Part shown: positions 24,701 to 37,880 of the stretch, piece after piece
How positions within the stretch are numbered: the stretch's first letter is position 1
How the letters are laid out: every line of letters begins with the position of its first letter
The notes under the pieces: generated by a model
The model's database searches: none
What the model saw: only the letters and a program-made list of their open reading frames with translations
Told to the model about the DNA's origin: nothing
Translations under genes and position numbers: made by a program
Origin: Neospora caninum Liverpool
Lineage: Eukaryota; Apicomplexa; Conoidasida; Eucoccidiorida; Sarcocystidae
Assembly (NCBI RefSeq): GCF_000208865.1
Contig: NC_018394.1
Coordinates: forward strand, 3,165,797 to 3,229,796
Reading direction: 5' to 3'
DNA length: 64,000 nucleotides

Positions 24701-24775
24701 TTGGAGTTAAAACGTCCCCGACAGCGTGTTCCACCTTCTTTTTGGGTGTTGTGTCACTGTTCGAGATTACACAAG
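21745..24775. other. Intergenic between divergent genes, no gene seen
   Basis: This lies between the start of the HAD-like gene (minus) and the start of the SRS gene (plus). A 184-codon minus-strand frame (22896-23450) has no ATG at its start and no motif. No RNA gene or strong repeat was found. Confidence 0.45.
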
Positions 24776-25795
24776 ATGTCACTTTTAAGCCGATTTGCCG
24801 TGCTGAGCGTTGTCGCTCTCAGCTTCGAGACTCCGATGACGCTAGCAGCGGAACCTGAAGCAACTTCGTGTGCGAATGCCGGCTCAGCAATTGACTTCAT
24901 CATACAAAAGTCAGGCCACGTTGCCCGTTTCAACTGTCCTACGGCTTTGGAACATGTCAACCCAACATACAAATCAGGCGACGAAACCGAAATCTGCACT
25001 ACAATCGACTGTTCGAGCAAAGCCGCTATGAAGACTCTTCTTAGCGACGCATCACTCACAGAGGCGTCGGGTTCCGGTTCTTCTGGAGGGAAAGATTACA
25101 CACTGAAGGTCGACGTGTTGCCGGAAGAGGATAGAAACATTTATTTCCTGTGCCAGCCATCAGCGGCCTCGGTCTCAGCGTCCTCACTGCCGGTTCGACG
25201 CCTGGCTCCGGCTGTACCATCGGACAAGTGCAGCGTACACATTGTTGTAAAAGCAGCACCAAGTGAGTCTTTGGTTTCGCGCCAATTTCCTAAATGAATT
25301 TCTTCTCTGGAACGAGAGTGTTTCTGATGTGCAACTATAACTTCATCTTAACATTCATTGCTTAATTTTCAAACTTTGCTCCTTGTGTGCTCCACAGAGG
25401 CTCCGGTCTGCTCGGCGAAAGATCAAACTCTTCAAGTACAAATCACTGCAGCCAACTCAGACGCATCTTTCGTGTGCGGAGGAATTTACAATATCAGACC
25501 CACTGATCCGACCAAAGTTTTTCAAGGAGACAGCTGTATTAACGAAGCAGACTTAAACTCGCTAGTTCCAGGCGCCTCTATCGCGACTACGGCAGAAAAC
25601 GGTCTGACAAAGCTCTCCGTTAACAACCTTCCAGACCAGCCCACGAAACTTTGTTATAGATGCGAAGACGATTCCCAAAACATCTGCAAAGTACTGGTAA
25701 CTGTTGCAGCATCTCCATCGAACGCCACACGTCTCGCGGCTCAGGCAACCCTTGGCGCTCTCCTGGCCGTTGCAGGACTGATGTACATGGCTTGA
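24776..25795 (+). CDS. SRS (SAG1-related) GPI-anchored surface antigen
   Basis: There are two exons, 24776-25262 and 25398-25795, joined in phase 1, giving 294 residues. The start follows an A-rich context (acaagATG) and opens a signal peptide (about residues 1-24). Two SRS domains follow, each with six cysteines: domain 1 in exon 1 (from SCANAG to KCSVHI) and domain 2 in exon 2 (from VCSAKD to ICKVLV). Each domain is expected to form three disulfides in the SAG1 sandwich fold. The C-terminus is a short Ser/Ala/Thr spacer and a hydrophobic tail, a GPI attachment signal. By family knowledge these proteins coat the zoite surface and mediate attachment and immune interaction. The intron falls exactly between the two domains. 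I cannot name the individual SRS member. Confidence 0.92.
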
Positions 25796-26079
25796 GTGAA
25801 TTGAAAAGTACCGCACCGTGCTGTGGTCGGGTTTAATTCCAGATGTGAATGTTTCGCCAGGGTAAATTGTTGGCATTCTGTCCCGTGTCTCGGACCTTCT
25901 AGCTTTTGAAAATCGCAGCGAAGCTGGGGGGGCAACCTAGAAGGCTACATTACATGTCTAACATCGAATTGGCGCCAGCGGTTTACAAGAATCACACTTG
26001 TCATTTACGTGTCCACACCGAAACTGGATATTGGTAACCACGATAATATATCGACAAACGCACAGACCACGCACGGTAC

Positions 26080-27213
26080 TTACTCTTTCTTGTTGAATAC
26101 CTCCACCCAGCACTGGACTCTTGACAAAAGGGCATCCAATGCTTCTGTTCTTTGTTCACTCGCGAAAAGTCTCTTGCTTCTGTACGGAGCAGCCAGCAAG
26201 CTCAAATCTCCGTGATCCAAATCAACTTCCTCCTCGTCGATATCACTTAGTTCGGCAAGGGATTCTTCGCGACCACTGAGAGAATGGTTCGCCAAATATG
26301 TACCATGAGGTCTCGACCCATAGCTGCCAGACCCCACGAGATTCTTAATCTGACATTGACAAACAGTTGCGTCCGCCACGGTTTTGCTATGATTGAAGCT
26401 GCCATTTTCAGACTCATCTTGATTTTGCTGCGACATGCTAGCTGTATCTCTTTCGGGACGTCGATTCTGGACGTTTTCATCGTGGCTCACATTGCAGTGT
26501 GTGCGCTCGCCACTACATTGAATATCGTTCAAAAGGCCTCCTGGCGGCCGATTCTCCGTATTACCGCGACTCCGTTCTCCGCTGCAACTCGGCACATCGG
26601 CTTTGAAAACATGAACCCGAGTTCCCGTCAAGGATTCCGGGTGGCCACTGTTCGAGAGGCAATTGTCGTCCACGAGTGAAGAGCTCGCACAGGCGGTTGC
26701 GCCGCTCGTATTATTCGTGTCAATTTGCACATCATCACCTTCACCAGCCTCTTGAGCGTGCGGCCCTGCGTCGCCTGCCTCTTCCCCCTGTCCCTGTTCA
26801 CGTGATAACATTTCCGGGTCGCCCGAAAGCCGCCAATCGGCGTCGTCTGCCATATTGGCATCATTCCTACCAAAGTCTGATGGGTGTACGCTGCAGCACG
26901 TGCTTGCATGGTGGTCAAGTCCGTTTTCCACAGTTCCAGTCGTTTGATCGCGGCCATCGCCCATATGCTGATGAGCATGTGAACCACGGCCGGTGAGCCA
27001 CATCCAGGCTTCCGATCGCCGCCGCCGGACACTTCTTCGCAATTCTGTGTTTCCTGTTCGCCTGGTGTACACGTCAAGTATCGTGATGCTACCCGCTTTA
27101 ATCGTGTTTCCAAAACGACGCCCGCATAGAGCCTGCAGCCACAAAAGAAAGGCGGAACGGCACAGGATTATTATTTTTGCCCCGAGCGTAGCGGCACACC
27201 TCTCTCGTTTCAT
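26080..27213 (-). CDS. Unrecognised secreted acidic protein
   Basis: This single-exon frame of 377 residues starts with an ATG at 27213. The first 36 residues contain a basic start and a hydrophobic core (IIILCRSAFLLWL), a credible signal peptide or anchor, followed by an Arg-rich patch. The rest is hydrophilic and disordered, rich in Asp, Glu, Ser and Gly, with no known domain. The C-terminal 60 residues look more structured: an acidic run (SDIDEEEVDLDHGD) and then an amphipathic helix. The shape is like many coccidian dense-granule or rhoptry proteins, but that is only an analogy. Other long frames overlap it in other phases, so coding status is likely but not certain. Confidence 0.5.
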   Translation of the reverse strand: MKRERCAATLGAKIIILCRSAFLLWLQALCGRRFGNTIKAGSITILDVYTRRTGNTELRRSVRRRRSEAWMWLTGRGSHAHQHMGDGRDQTTGTVENGLDHHASTCCSVHPSDFGRNDANMADDADWRLSGDPEMLSREQGQGEEAGDAGPHAQEAGEGDDVQIDTNNTSGATACASSSLVDDNCLSNSGHPESLTGTRVHVFKADVPSCSGERSRGNTENRPPGGLLNDIQCSGERTHCNVSHDENVQNRRPERDTASMSQQNQDESENGSFNHSKTVADATVCQCQIKNLVGSGSYGSRPHGTYLANHSLSGREESLAELSDIDEEEVDLDHGDLSLLAAPYRSKRLFASEQRTEALDALLSRVQCWVEVFNKKE

Positions 27214-27551
27214 CAGGATTCAAAGCGTTGATCACACTGAGCGATGACACGGCACACGACGTAAACAGCATCAGCAACGTGCTCATCAAAAACGTTCCTG
27301 TGTGCTGACAACACGGTTTGTTCCCAGAAATAGGATACGACTGTCTGATCCGAACGGTTTATCTTCCCACGAAACGAAGTATATTCAAACAGCGTAGCGC
27401 CATATTGCGGTTTTGCGTAGATAACCTTGCTCAGGTAGAACAGGAACGCTGAGGTAATTGCCGACAGAAAACCAGCAAAGGGGCCAAAGAAGTCACTGCT
27501 CTTTTCTACATTGCGCTGCAACCAGGGAACCTGCGCACTGACTCAAGCACG
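27214..27551. other. Intergenic or 3' flank between two minus-strand genes
   Basis: This lies between the stop of the giant histidine-phosphatase-like gene and the start of the secreted acidic gene. A 102-codon minus-strand frame with a hydrophobic segment occupies it and has a possible splice acceptor (gcgcag) at its upstream edge, but no ATG. I leave it unassigned. Confidence 0.4.
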
Positions 27552-30500
27552 TCATCTGACTGAATTTCCGGATGTGTATTTCAGTACGCGAAGGCCCTGT
27601 GAAAATTCCACTCGGCGCAGCGGAGCCACTGTTGGCATTCGACTGAAAGTGACACTGCAACCCGGCTGCCTCGCACGACCGTTACCTACTTGCAGCAGCT
27701 CTCGTATGACGCATGCATGCGTGATCACTAGCACTGCGACGGAACCATTCCTCGAAGAGTCACCGTCCCGCTCCTTCTCGATGCTGCCACTGACTGTTCC
27801 GGACGCCGCATCGGCCTGTAGACTCCTTCCTTGACGGCCTGCCGCAGAAAACCCCGCTTCAAGCGACGAGAGAGGGGGCAACCACAACCCGGACGCCACG
27901 CTAGCCGCTACGCACTGCGCCACAGTCCTTTTCATCAGAAGAACCCGGTAACCTCTCGGTGACACTTGTGCATGTCCGTCACTCCAGAAGTTATCCTTCG
28001 AGCTACGTGTGCTACTCATCCCTGTTGCGACGCCTCTTTTGTCCTTGCCACACGGTACACCGGCCTCCTCGGACAAGCGATTAGCCACATGCTCGGACTC
28101 AGGTGCCATTTCCTCGGTCCCACTAGACGCAGACGCCTCCTCCACCCCTGTTTCGTTGTATTGGCGGCTGCGCCCTATCCTTTCTAACAAAGAACCCAAC
28201 AAGCTATCACTCCAATGCCTACATTCGAACCTTCGAATCGCCATGAGGGTTCCCGTCTTCTTTTCCGATGTCGTGGTACTGTCATTGGCGTTCTTGCCAC
28301 AGCCGTTTCCGCTGCGGTGGTTGTCCCAAGGTTTTGTTTCGTTGGCGTGCAACTCGACACCGGCGTCGTCCTTCGTGGTGTCGGTTCTTACGCACTGCCT
28401 CTCGATTGTGGTCAGGGGGGATTCATAGCGTCTCGTGGTGGCTACGGTCCCATCATCCGGGGTCGGCCCCCCGCTGCCATCGCTCCCAGTACCGCTGAGG
28501 CCGTCACTTTCTTCGTAATTACTGCTGGTGTCGTTATTGCTGGTGTCACACCCAGTGGAGCTACCGTCGTGTCCAAATGGAGGCGATGGGGCCAAAAAGC
28601 CGGCGGCTGCACATTCAGCCAACGCCCCAGCGAGGGAGCAAAACAGATCCGTTACAAATCGCGAGGTAGCTTTTTGGAGATTGTATCCTGGCCGAGGTTT
28701 CAATGCATCGCAACGAGACATGTTTCTGTCTCGCGTCCCGGATTCTGAGCTCCCGTCCGGAAGGGACTTCTGTGGTTGTCGCAGACTGTCGAAGCGCTGG
28801 CGCGCTTCGTCAGTGATGAGGGCAGCCCGACAACGACGGGTAGCAGAACGGAGCTTCCGTTCCTCAGCAGGTAACATGGCTCCACACGCGGAAACCCTGA
28901 GAGCCGAAGAAGGCTGCTGGTGCCTGACTGCAAACTCTGTTCCGCTATCCGAACCATCATGCTTTGGATTGCGAATGCTGCCCCGTTTTTGTCGGTCGTG
29001 GCTCGTCAATGATTCTCGTTCGAAAGCACACTCGCAGACGGATGAAGTCGACATACGGAGTGCCAGAATTCCTGATTCCCTGCTGGCATAATATCTAGTG
29101 TCGGGGAAAGAGCGTGCACGGCGTAGTTCGAACGTATGCCATTTTGACAGTGATTTCTGTTCCATCCAGGGTTTCGCACCTTCAGCAGGTTGTCGCCCAG
29201 GGATTGCTTTGTTCGAGGCTGTGAGGGAGGGGATAGAAGACGCACGGCGTACGCAGCATTTACTCTGGATTCGCGGTAACACTCCTTCCACAGCGCCGGC
29301 TGACTGCCACATGGACAGAGGAAAGCGAGAGTTAGAGTGCTCCTCATAGTCAATACGGCCACTCTGTTCTGGACGACCACGAGCAGGCGTCTCCCTCGGT
29401 GCCCCTCTTCCATCATCGTGTGCACGCTGAGACTGGACCCAGCCATCCCTCCCTTTGGCCTCGAAACTTGCGACGTGCAACAGCTCGTTTCTTCGTTCGA
29501 GAGATGGTTCAGTAACCAAGTATCCGTGAACGCATTTCTGTGACGTCGATAGCTCCTCTGCGGTCGCCAGCTGGTTTGTTGCCAGCTCATCCCGCACAAA
29601 AGATGTTTGCGGTTCCGGCCGAATCTGACACTCTCTACCCCCATCATCTTTGTCTTCTAAAAACTCCTTGAAATGTCGGCTCCGTCCGTCACAGACTGCC
29701 TTCACGCACATGTCTGTACCATATTTTACCGAAGTAACACTGTCACAGCAGAAGTCTGTCATGTGGATTATAGGGTCCATTTCCTGCGTGTCGCTCCTGA
29801 GTCCGCTGATTAAAACATTCAACTCCGGCTCAGATCTCGCTGCGCAACTTCCATTGTTGGAGCCCGGATAACGTACACACGTTGGTTTGCCTTCGTAGAC
29901 CCCACTGCCCGTTTCTGTTTGCAGCAGAGAGCCAGCGATACCCTCGCCATGCTTCTTGCCTCCTTCAAAGGTATTTCCGCGCATTGGCTGGCTACCCTCA
30001 ACAGCAGAACGGCAGACGAGAGGCTCTTCCGTTAGCTTATTTATGTGGTTCGCGTCATCGTTCGATGAAGTGTAGCTTGGCAACAAAGCACACCCGTTTG
30101 GGGTATCGCCTGTTGGGGTGGAAGTTGACAGGCACTCGGACTCATTTTGCATGCACTGTGCATATTTGCCCCATGAGAGTGAGCCACTCAGAGTCGAGGC
30201 GTCTTGCTCCTCCTTCTCCCACTTTTTTATTCCTACGTTGACTGTTGGCTCTCCTTTTCTCTGCCGCAGTGGCGTCTCCTTTGAGTCACAAGTCCCTGTT
30301 ATATCGCGAGGGGACTCTTCCTTAGGGCACCAATCCACCTGACTGGCATAGACGTTCCTGTTTTCACCGTCATACAAAACCCGAGACCGCGGTCCTACCA
30401 TACGTGGCTCCGTACTTTTCGGTGCGTTGACAATGTTCCCGTGACCACTCTGATCATCCACTGTTGCACGTCCTACAGCGATATTGCCCTGACTGCCGTC

Positions 30501-33500
30501 GGTGGAAAGTCGTCGTTCCTCCATAGCACCAGATTGATTATCCGGATCACGAGAGAAGCGTTCAGATGAGTTTTTGTTTACATCGTCTGGTTGAGCATTC
30601 GCATCTCTCGTTGGTAGTTCTCCGCTGATATCCATATTCTTGGGATCCAACCACGTTCCTTTGGCCTCGAGGGGAGCCTCAGCGACGACATCGCCGCCTT
30701 GGGCAACGGCAGGAGGGCAACTTGACTTCTGTGCATCCAGCTGAGAGCCTAAGCCGTCCTCAGAAGACTTACGCTGCGGCCGCTCTGTGACAGCACTCAG
30801 ATCCTTAAGGACCGCCACGCTATGCTCCCCGAGTTGACTAATTTTTGTGGGCATGGTGTCTCTGGCGTGTATTTCACTCCGTCTGTCGGTCGGTCGTGTT
30901 TGCAACCGATCCCCACCCATTTTGGGCAACACATGTCGAGGGCTGAAAATCTTGTGCCCTTCCTCGAAGAACAAAAACTGTGTAAACATTGTTCTTTGGC
31001 CGTCAGTTAACGTAGATGTGGTGTGCATTTCGCCACTTCCATGCTTAGCGTATCCATGCGAGGAGCGAACAGAGTCTTCTTCTCCGTTGCTGGAAAGAAC
31101 GGCACTCCGCCCAATGCATTTCATCTGCGAGACCTCGTTTGAGGATTTCACTGTCGTCAGTGAAAGGGATGCGCTTTCCTGAGTAGTTCCTCCGCTGCTG
31201 CTGCAGACAGGCACCTTCCCACTCGCGAGATGAGTAACACCCTGGTCCTCCAAGGCAGTCAATGTTCCAACAACAGCTTCACTTGTGTATCCTACATAAC
31301 CTGCATCACCAGCACGCCGACATGGTTCCGGCACTGAACACATCCATTTGCCCTTTCCCAGCTCCGTCGGCGTCTCATCTTTACCAATTCCTTCAGTGTT
31401 AAATTTTGGGGACTGGACTGCAGCGGTCGCTGACAAATTAACGGATGCAGTATTTCCAGTTCCATCGCTCGTCCCTGCCGTCGCCAGGCCAGACGGCGTT
31501 CCGCGCCGGGCAGCAGCCTGTCTTTCTTTAAGAATCTGTTCAACCCTCGTGCTGAAACACGCCTCACTAGTTAATGTTACCTCGCTTACTGCATCCATTT
31601 GAGCCGCCTGAATCTCCGCCTGTTCAGCGTTAGTGGCCTCGAGCTCGTGTGCCCGATCGCTCAGCTTAGTTTTAGTATGTGTGCATCCATATTCATGTTC
31701 ATCATCGGTAGTTAATCCATGTTGATAGAGCATTGATGCACACGATGCAACGCTTGCAAATTCAAATTCTTCCAGGTCGTCAGGCCCCTCAGCGCCGTCT
31801 GGGCTTCCGTCGCCCAGGTGTACCACGTCTCTGGTAATGCATTCTGCTGAGAACACGTAGGCGTCAGCACTGTTCGGCAAGCAACCGGCGGACGCCGTCC
31901 GTCTTGAATCCTTCGCCTGACGTAATCCGTTGTCCTCATTAACGTCCTCGCCATCCGGAGAGCCTATTACATCAGTCCTCTTCCTCCGCCTTCTCCGCCG
32001 TCGCTGTCGTTTTCCTGTCCCTGAATTGACAACGCTCTCCAATCCGGGCTGTGCTGACTGTGTCCCCAGAGATACGACGACCTGCTTATCGGCTGCGGTT
32101 CCACAATCACCTGGCTGCGAATGACAGAAGGATGTAAATGATACACCTTGCTGTCCAGGATGACCCATGGAAATGTCGTTCATCACATGCAAACTGCAGC
32201 TGACCGAAGAAGACATGTCACCGCTGAGGCAACGGCCACCGTCTTCTCGAGCCAATCCAACTGAACCCTTTGCAGAAGGATCCGAGGCTTGACTTCCCTT
32301 GACTGACTGCGGAAGCACAGCATTTATTGGGGAGGGTGTAGCGTCGTTTGTTAGCGGCCGAGTAATGAACGGAGCTCGAGGTGAGTGACATGTACCCTCC
32401 CAGGCGGGACGGCTGTTGCCCATTAAGGTTCCTATAGCATCGCACCTCCTCGTTGTCAAGCCTAAATCTCCCCCTGTGCCGTTTTGGTTGGCACTTGACC
32501 CAAAACAACCTCCACCAACCTGATTCGCTACCTCACACTGATGGTCACACCACGCCTTCGAATCGTGAAGCGACTGACGGTCTCCTACCGTAGTCTCCTG
32601 ATTTTTTTGTTGTGCAAATTCGTCACCGCCACGGTCTATAGAACGACAGTCCAAGGTCGGCCGGTGGCAGCATGTGCAACTTTGCTCCCTCTGCTTCGAC
32701 AGTTGGCAGCCAGCTGCAGACGGACAGTTACCCGTAGGTGGGCTGTTGTCGGACGGTTGCGACTTCGCCAAAGAGTCTCTCGACGAACCCCACTTGAATT
32801 GTGTTTTGGCACCTCCAACATCTCCCGCCACTACTGGTAGTTGGACGGAAGGCGAAAGAGTTGTGGACGACCCTGAATTACATTGTGAGCCAGGTGTGTA
32901 GGCACGAGAGTTTCGTACCACTGAATACCTGTCCTGGAACCGAAGCTGGTCCATTCGTCGACTTCCCCTGGCTTGGTCTTCTCGAACGGAAAACGGCTCG
33001 ACGGCACAGGACGCTATTCTGTGGCCCAAAGCGTCCGCACCGCCCCCTCCACCAAGTTCTGTCGACGTGAAAGCAGACTCCCGAACCGCCAATGAAGGCC
33101 TCAGCAGTTCACAGCAGCCTTCGTCTCCAGCAGGAATATAACGGTTTGTTTGGCTGGAAACAGCGGGAAACACGGGCATGCTGCTGGAGAGGCCGCCAGT
33201 ACCCGCAGTGTGACCCGCGTTTGCTAACGAACATGATAAGGATGACTCAGGTTTGTATGCTGCGCCGGTCTCTTCCTCTCGTCTGCCTCTCTCAGAGGCG
33301 CTAACCCGGGCAATGGCTCGCCGCTGATCCATGGCAGCCGTCGCTATGAAGTCCTTCAAATTCAGCGACAGTAGAAATTCGCCAACCAGAGCCTCCAAAA
33401 AGAAGAAGACCGCGCGCTCCCGGATATCCTCCAAGCTTTCCCCACCTACATTTGCAGCCACCACAAAACCGACACAAGCACCATCTTTCATCGGTGGGTG

Positions 33501-36500
33501 ATGTCCCTCTAACTGAACAAACTGAAAGTATGAGACACTCTCTACCCTGTATAGAGGTTCATGTGCATAATAGTGACATCATTACGCGAGAACTCACTCG
33601 AGGACAACTTTCCTTCTGCCGCGGCATTCTCGCGGATGTTCCATCCCCACTCCAGCGAAGGAAGCGCCAATCACGGAAACTAGCTACCGGCATATAGACA
33701 CGCGGTGCTCCAACAACACCGACAGTGACTTTCGGGCTAAGAAAGCCGCTCATAGCCTTGCTCCAAAGAGGCGGGGCCTATCTGAAAATGAACCCAACCA
33801 TACTTCTATTTGAACGCGGCAAATCATGCAGCTACCTCCACAAAGCAGTGCATGGTGACTTGCACCACAAAACCCGCTTTACGAGAGTGTGCTCGCGGAC
33901 GTCCTCTTATAGTCATTTTTCGCCTTCAAATACAGAGCCTCCCGTACAGGCACGAACATCCCCAGCCCACCCACCAAAGCTACCTCTTTTGTCACATTTA
34001 ATGAAACCGTGCACGCAGGAGCGTTCGAGAGTTTCACCTTACTGACGGGCGGACAACCGTTCGTTTGTTGATGTAGAGCCAAACGAGTGCTTTGTTTCTC
34101 CACATCAATCTTGTACGCCACCAACACACGTAGGTATACCATTTGCGTAGACCGTCTACCAAATATCTGCACCATCGACTACCAGAAATATGTATTTTCA
34201 TTTGCTAGAAGAGACGGTGGTGATAGAAACAGACCTGATATTCCGTGAACTCGCCTCGAAGTGTCAGTGGACGCATCGAAAGTGAAGATCATATGAAGGT
34301 GGCAAAAACACTCACCGGGAGGGCGGAAGGTTTCCTTCGAAAAGCCAGCTTTTATAGCCCGCCGCATAAACTCAGCATTTGACACATGAGCCAGAGCGCC
34401 TTTTCTTCTGTTACCCAGTCGCCTATCGTCGACGTAGGGACTCTCCCGATTTACCGTCAAAATTACGTTCTTCATTTCCTAACGGAACACAGTAACACAT
34501 TACCGGTTGCGGTATAGCCGTCTTTCACCATGGAGGCCGGTTTCCTTGTTACATAAAAGCAAAGCTGGTAGCCGTTTAATCGAGAGATTTATAGCGAACC
34601 GTGTACACTGCCGGACTGACTGTGCAAGCCTATCACTCAACGTAGCTCTTCACCAGACCACTGCCGAACTAGCGGGCGCCGCAAAGCAAGCATCGGCCTT
34701 GCAGGATGCGAACCATAAAACGCAAAGTCTGCCGAGTCTCCTAGACTTCGTATCATGATAATAGCCACGACCTACTGTACCGCCCCACTACCTGGACTGC
34801 CATCGTGTCCCTGTGTGCGACAATCACCTCCTTTGAAGGGTGTTGTTGTGTCTGTCAGAATTGATACAGCATATATTCATGACCAATTTGCGGTCAACAC
34901 TCACGCATTTCTATAGGCATACCTGACATGCTGTGTCGTCGCTGCAATAGATCATAGTGAACCGCATGGGACGAAGAAGCTTGGCTGCTGCGATTGCTTG
35001 TTTTTGCCCTTCTTTGCTGAGCACTTCAACAAGACGTTCTTGTGCTTCCATTGGGCAACCGGAAGGCGAGACAGTGCTGATGTTCTCTATTGCGCCGTGG
35101 TCAACCCAAGAGTAGTCTTCCTGTGATCTTCGACTATCGGGTTGAGTCGATACGCCAGATGGTAGGGTCGGCACAAACGAGAAAGCATCCGGAAACGAGA
35201 GGTCAGGCACACGCCTCGTATGAGATTCAATGTGGTTTGCCTCTCCCCATGATTTCAAATTGCCTTGGTCATATACATCTTTCCACGGCTGCGTTTGCCC
35301 ACTTCTGGCGGATCCCAGATCTTCAACTGTTAAAGGCTTTTCGCTGGCATAGGCAGCCGGCGAGCCGCCAGGGGCCAACTCCGATGAGGAGATACAAGAT
35401 GCTGCGATGCGTTCACCTATCTCTAGCGCTGTGCTTGCAGGGCCCGACCACCCTGTATCAGCACCTCCTTGGACACGCGACGTCGCTCCGCAGTTTACCA
35501 GAAACACCTTCAAATGGGTTGCTTTTGGATTCAAAGCTCTGGCACGCCTGAGTACAGACCTGAGTATGAACGTTCGGCAGCGTCTCTGTTGCGCTTTGGC
35601 TTTGTCCGCTAGTCCTTCTCCCGTCGATGTACGTGCCGCCTCCGAAGACTTTCGTGTTTCGCTCTCTAACAACTGGACGCCTTGCACCTGATTCTGAGGT
35701 CCAGGATGTCGGTGAGTTTTCACTCCTTGATGGCTTTGACGTGTAGACTGGTACACATTCGGAACCCCTGCAGCTCGTAAGGGTCGAATCCCTTTGCCGG
35801 ACATAGATTCGCGCTGGGACGCCTGATGTGGGCGCTCCGCAACGGCGTGAGACGTCGGTGGATCGAACCGCTGCTGCTTACGTAAATGCATGTTGGCTCT
35901 CTGGTAACGGTGGACGGCGGTTGCCTCCTGCACCGAGCAACTCCGAGGTCTGCCAGATGCCGGCGATCGTGGTGCTGTGTACCCTGTTATGTCGCACTGC
36001 GGGTGGAACGGAGCCAGCGGCAGAAGATTCTTCTCACTTCTGTGCTTGGATGTTTCCACGGCATTGGAAGGAAGTCCGCCCTTTGAAAATTCACCGCTGC
36101 TAGCAATGTGCTCATTTGGATGTCCCACAAAATGATCACTCCCCTGGCGTTGTCTCGAATTGGAGGAATGAAAAAACGCCGGAATGCTTTTCAATGGTTC
36201 AGTGACATCTACATCTTCATGAGGGAATGGGTCGTAACCATGAGACCGCCAGGGACCCCAGTTGATGCGTCTCAACCCTCCTGTGCGCCAGACGCACTGA
36301 GTCGCTGGCACGGAGTTGAAAGAACGCAAAGGGCGGGGAGGCGGAGCTGGTGCGTTGCTGAAGCCGGCAGGAGGAGTGATACTCTCACCGCACCTTTGTC
36401 TCTGAAGAACAGACCTCATTTGTGTTGACACAAGCCTCTGATATTCTGTTGAACGGTCATGACGTTCTGCATTCAGTAACCGTGCCTCGTAATCAGGTGA

Positions 36501-37880
36501 ATCGGCCACAGGTGCTGCACGGGTCCTCGCTAATATCCTCGCGTGACGGATGTAGTCCTCGTCCATGGACACGCCACTGGAGGTCTTCGTATCGAGACTG
36601 CCGTAGCCTGCAGAAGGCCTCGCCCTTTTCCAGCAGTGGCCGTTCATATGTGGTCGTGACACCAAAGTATGTGCTGCTTCTACCGTTGCATTGCCAGTAA
36701 CTGATGAGGGGTAAAATCTCCGAATTCCAGTCCCATTCTCATTTATTTGCTGTTGATGTTCCACGATAGTCCCTGGCGTGGGAAGCGTTCTCTCTGGCGA
36801 ACAGAAAAGCTCCTGGGTTACCTGCCTACGCAAGTCCCTCCAGTCTAATGGAGCTGAATTAGACAGCGTAAGGGAGACAGAGTCATGTGCGAACTGTGAA
36901 CAGCTCTGCTTACCAAAACCAGTTTTGACGTCGAAGGGGACGTCTGGCGAACGTGACCGTTCTGTGACATAAGATTTGTTCCTTAATGAACTTTGGATTA
37001 ATCGGCGCGTACCAGCAGCGACTGACGACTGCACCACTGAGGCTGGTCCCGCAGAAGACACCGACTCCATCGCGTGGGTATCTCCAGGATCCACTGAAGA
37101 TATGAAGCCACGCGGAACCTGCCCAGTGTTTGTAGAACTGCTCTCAGACAACGTGTCGGACATTGAAGGAGGCCCTACGCTACTCAATATGGGGGCCACT
37201 GCAGAGAGGAGAACAACAGGCTCCGGCAGCTGGCATTCCTCACCCACCAGGACAGCAGCGTCCCGCGACCGGGCACCATTGGAATTATGTTCCATGGCTG
37301 CGTCGCAAGGGACGGGACCACCGGGTTTGCCTGTTGAAGACTTCCTCTGACGTGGTGTACGTGACTGGCCTGTATCACGATATCGCAAAAGAGAGCTAGA
37401 GTCCGACTGGCCGCTTTCGAGTGCCCGGGATCGAGCTGTACGGAGAATGTCAATCACCTGCCCCGACCCACAGGCAGGCGTATCCAAATTGGGGGCAGAG
37501 TCCATTCGTGACGTTTTAGGCCGCTGGTCTTCGCTAGTTGGATGCTGTCCACAGTGCCATGGGTCCGGGGACTCTAGCGCCGCGAGGCTTGTTGGCGGCT
37601 TGGATAAACGCAGAAGTGACTCAGGTGTGAATGCCATAGTTTGCCACGGCGGCGGAGCGACTGACGCCAGCCACTGTGGCCAAACGGACACACCTACTTT
37701 TCCTTGACCTAGTGTCCTCAAACGTCTGCATTCTGAAAATAATGCGTTCGTGAGTTCGTTGCTTCCTGACGAATCAGGCTGCTCTCGATTGTACCACACC
37801 TGTTCATCGGTGTGGACCTGCACAATGTCACCACCAGCATCGGCTGCCTGCAAACAGAATGACCCAATTTGGGGTTCCAT
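27552..37880 (-). CDS. Giant histidine-phosphatase (phosphoglycerate-mutase-like) protein, probably inactive
   Basis: Three exons, 37880-34923, 34478-34316 and 33445-27552, join in phase (0, then 1) to about 3,004 residues. Both introns interrupt the phosphatase core. The first strand reads VFLVNCGATSRV (NCG at 35495-35487), where the family has RHG. Next comes LSKEGQKQA and IYCSDDTACQ at the end of exon 1. Exon 2 has RRLGNRRKG and ends in FRPPG. Exon 3 opens with GESLEDIRERAVFFFLEAL, completing the GGES motif. The last strand, VLVITHACVIRELL, lies near 27720 and keeps the second catalytic His. About 1,900 residues of Ser/Gly/Asp/Gln-rich disorder separate the last two core elements, and about 800 more precede the first. 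Loss of the RHG Arg and His suggests a pseudophosphatase. The start is the first ATG in the open frame; a strong acceptor just upstream (actacag) leaves a 5' exon possible. Confidence 0.75.

Noticed and set aside
26628..27113. 161-codon minus-strand frame
   Set aside because: It lies inside the 26080-27213 frame in another phase; the latter has the ATG and signal peptide.
27213..27521. Possible extra C-terminal exon of the giant phosphatase-like gene with a membrane segment
   Set aside because: The last exon already ends in a family-like C-terminus and a stop at 27552, with no donor before it that would be needed to reach this segment.
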